NCBI GenBank assembly: GCA_963170055.1
Contig: CAUJGJ010000107.1
Coordinates: forward strand, 36,001-100,000
Origin: Halisarca cf. caerulea
Lineage: Eukaryota; Porifera; Demospongiae; Chondrillida; Halisarcidae
Length of the DNA: 64,000 bases
Direction: 5' to 3'
Position numbers and translations under genes: made by a program. Each line of letters starts with the position of its first letter. The stretch's first letter is position 1. This document shows, one piece after another, positions 62,342-64,000 of this stretch. The notes under the pieces are model-generated. The model was not told the DNA's origin. It did not search any database and worked only from the letters and a program-made list of their open reading frames with translations.

Positions 62342-64000
62342 GGTTAGGGTTAGGGTTAGGGTTAGGGTTAGGGTTAGGGTTAGGGTTAGGGTTAGGGTTA
62401 GGGTTAGGGTTAGGGTTAGGGTTAGGGTTAGGGTTAGGGTTAGGGTTAGGGTTAGGGTTAGGGTTAGGGTTAGGGTTAGGGTTAGGGTTAGGGTTAGGGT
62501 TAGGGTTAGGGTTAGGGTTAGGGTTAGGGTTAGGGTTAGGGTTAGGGTTAGGGTTAGGGTTAGGGTTAGGGTTAGGGTTAGGGTTAGGGTTAGGGTTAGG
62601 GTTAGGGTTAGGGTTAGGGTTAGGGTTAGGGTTAGGGTTAGGGTTAGGGTTAGGGTTAGGGTTAGGGTTAGGGTTAGGGTTAGGGTTAGGGTTAGGGTTA
62701 GGGTTAGGGTTAGGGTTAGGGTTAGGGTTAGGGTTAGGGTTAGGGTTAGGGTTAGGGTTAGGGTTAGGGTTAGGGTTAGGGTTAGGGTTAGGGTTAGGGT
62801 TAGGGTTAGGGTTAGGGTTAGGGTTAGGGTTAGGGTTAGGGTTAGGGTTAGGGTTAGGGTTAGGGTTAGGGTTAGGGTTAGGGTTAGGGTTAGGGTTAGG
62901 GTTAGGGTTAGGGTTAGGGTTAGGGTTAGGGTTAGGGTTAGGGTTAGGGTTAGGGTTAGGGTTAGGGTTAGGGTTAGGGTTAGGGTTAGGGTTAGGGTTA
63001 GGGTTAGGGTTAGGGTTAGGGTTAGGGTTAGGGTTAGGGTTAGGGTTAGGGTTAGGGTTAGGGTTAGGGTTAGGGTTAGGGTTAGGGTTAGGGTTAGGGT
63101 TAGGGTTAGGGTTAGGGTTAGGGTTAGGGTTAGGGTTAGGGTTAGGGTTAGGGTTAGGGTTAGGGTTAGGGTTAGGGTTAGGGTTAGGGTTAGGGTTAGG
63201 GTTAGGGTTAGGGTTAGGGTTAGGGTTAGGGTTAGGGTTAGGGTTAGGGTTAGGGTTAGGGTTAGGGTTAGGGTTAGGGTTAGGGTTAGGGTTAGGGTTA
63301 GGGTTAGGGTTAGGGTTAGGGTTAGGGTTAGGGTTAGGGTTAGGGTTAGGGTTAGGGTTAGGGTTAGGGTTAGGGTTAGGGTTAGGGTTAGGGTTAGGGT
63401 TAGGGTTAGGGTTAGGGTTAGGGTTAGGGTTAGGGTTAGGGTTAGGGTTAGGGTTAGGGTTAGGGTTAGGGTTAGGGTTAGGGTTAGGGTTAGGGTTAGG
63501 GTTAGGGTTAGGGTTAGGGTTAGGGTTAGGGTTAGGGTTAGGGTTAGGGTTAGGGTTAGGGTTAGGGTTAGGGTTAGGGTTAGGGTTAGGGTTAGGGTTA
63601 GGGTTAGGGTTAGGGTTAGGGTTAGGGTTAGGGTTAGGGTTAGGGTTAGGGTTAGGGTTAGGGTTAGGGTTAGGGTTAGGGTTAGGGTTAGGGTTAGGGT
63701 TAGGGTTAGGGTTAGGGTTAGGGTTAGGGTTAGGGTTAGGGTTAGGGTTAGGGTTAGGGTTAGGGTTAGGGTTAGGGTTAGGGTTAGGGTTAGGGTTAGG
63801 GTTAGGGTTAGGGTTAGGGTTAGGGTTAGGGTTAGGGTTAGGGTTAGGGTTAGGGTTAGGGTTAGGGTTAGGGTTAGGGTTAGGGTTAGGGTTAGGGTTA
63901 GGGTTAGGGTTAGGGTTAGGGTTAGGGTTAGGGTTAGGGTTAGGGTTAGGGTTAGGGTTAGGGTTAGGGTTAGGGTTAGGGTTAGGGTTAGGGTTAGGGT
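62091..64000 (+). repeat. Terminal telomere array (TTAGGG)n
   Basis: About 1.9 kb of TTAGGG repeats runs to the right edge. Variants occur only in the proximal part: TTTAGGG near 62128 and 62319, and TTAGGGG near 62165, 62251 and 62294. From about 62326 to 64000 the hexamer is unbroken. Variant-containing proximal and pure distal portions are the usual organisation of a telomerase-maintained end. The array reaches the window edge, so its full length is not known. Confidence 0.97.

Noticed and set aside
1..64000. tRNA, rRNA or snRNA genes
   Set aside because: I found no cloverleaf, A/B box pair or recognisable rRNA core in the non-repetitive stretches (46654-47823, 58454-59459, 60257-62090).

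Overview
This window is the end of a eukaryotic chromosome, and I see no protein-coding gene I would defend. The last ~1.9 kb is (TTAGGG)n with the G-rich strand running 5'->3' toward the right edge. That is the polarity of a right-hand chromosome end, so position 1 is centromere-proximal and position 64000 telomere-proximal. TTAGGG telomeres, a long homogeneous satellite and TIR-type DNA transposon remnants fit an animal genome, with a marine invertebrate as a reasonable guess. TTAGGG also occurs in fungi, some protists and some plants, and nothing here fixes the species.

Layout. (1) 1-57418 is one very long array of a 104-bp AT-rich satellite, roughly 540 monomers, interrupted once. Each monomer carries an imperfect dyad (hairpin) at its centre. 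Monomer variants are arranged in several local higher-order periods (832, 936, 1040, 1248, about 1872, 2600, 2704 and 3016 bp, all near multiples of 104), as expected of repeated unequal exchange. A first subfamily fills about 1-9120, a second about 9120-46653 and on past the insertion to about 54400, and the distal 3 kb decays to diverged monomers. (2) 46654-47823 is a 1170-bp element with 19-bp terminal inverted repeats, inserted in a single monomer with a CT duplication. It contains a smaller nested inverted-repeat structure. (3) 57419-59760 is a degenerate tandem family of about 62 bp. It holds an embedded 21-bp minisatellite (57798-57997) and a 1006-bp piggyBac-like non-autonomous transposon (58454-59459) flanked by TTAA. 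(4) 59761-60012 is a perfect 12-bp array of a telomere-like alternating repeat in C-strand orientation. It flips at CCCTAGGG (60013-60020) into (TTAGGG)n. (5) 60257-62090 holds two copies of a subtelomeric unit of about 0.8 kb, each preceded by an interstitial TTAGGG array (1054-bp period). Each copy is rich in same-strand AGGTCA hexamers, including a DR1-type direct repeat. (6) 62091-64000 is the telomere array, with TTTAGGG and TTAGGGG variants only in its first ~235 bp.

No genes work together here. What the window records is the history of a chromosome end: satellite expansion by unequal exchange, two transposon insertions whose empty sites can still be read, and repeated capture, duplication and truncation of telomere-adjacent units. 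The short reading frames inside the satellite and telomeric arrays are by-products of repetition. Only one small reading frame, present in both subtelomeric units, deserves any attention, and its coding status is doubtful.
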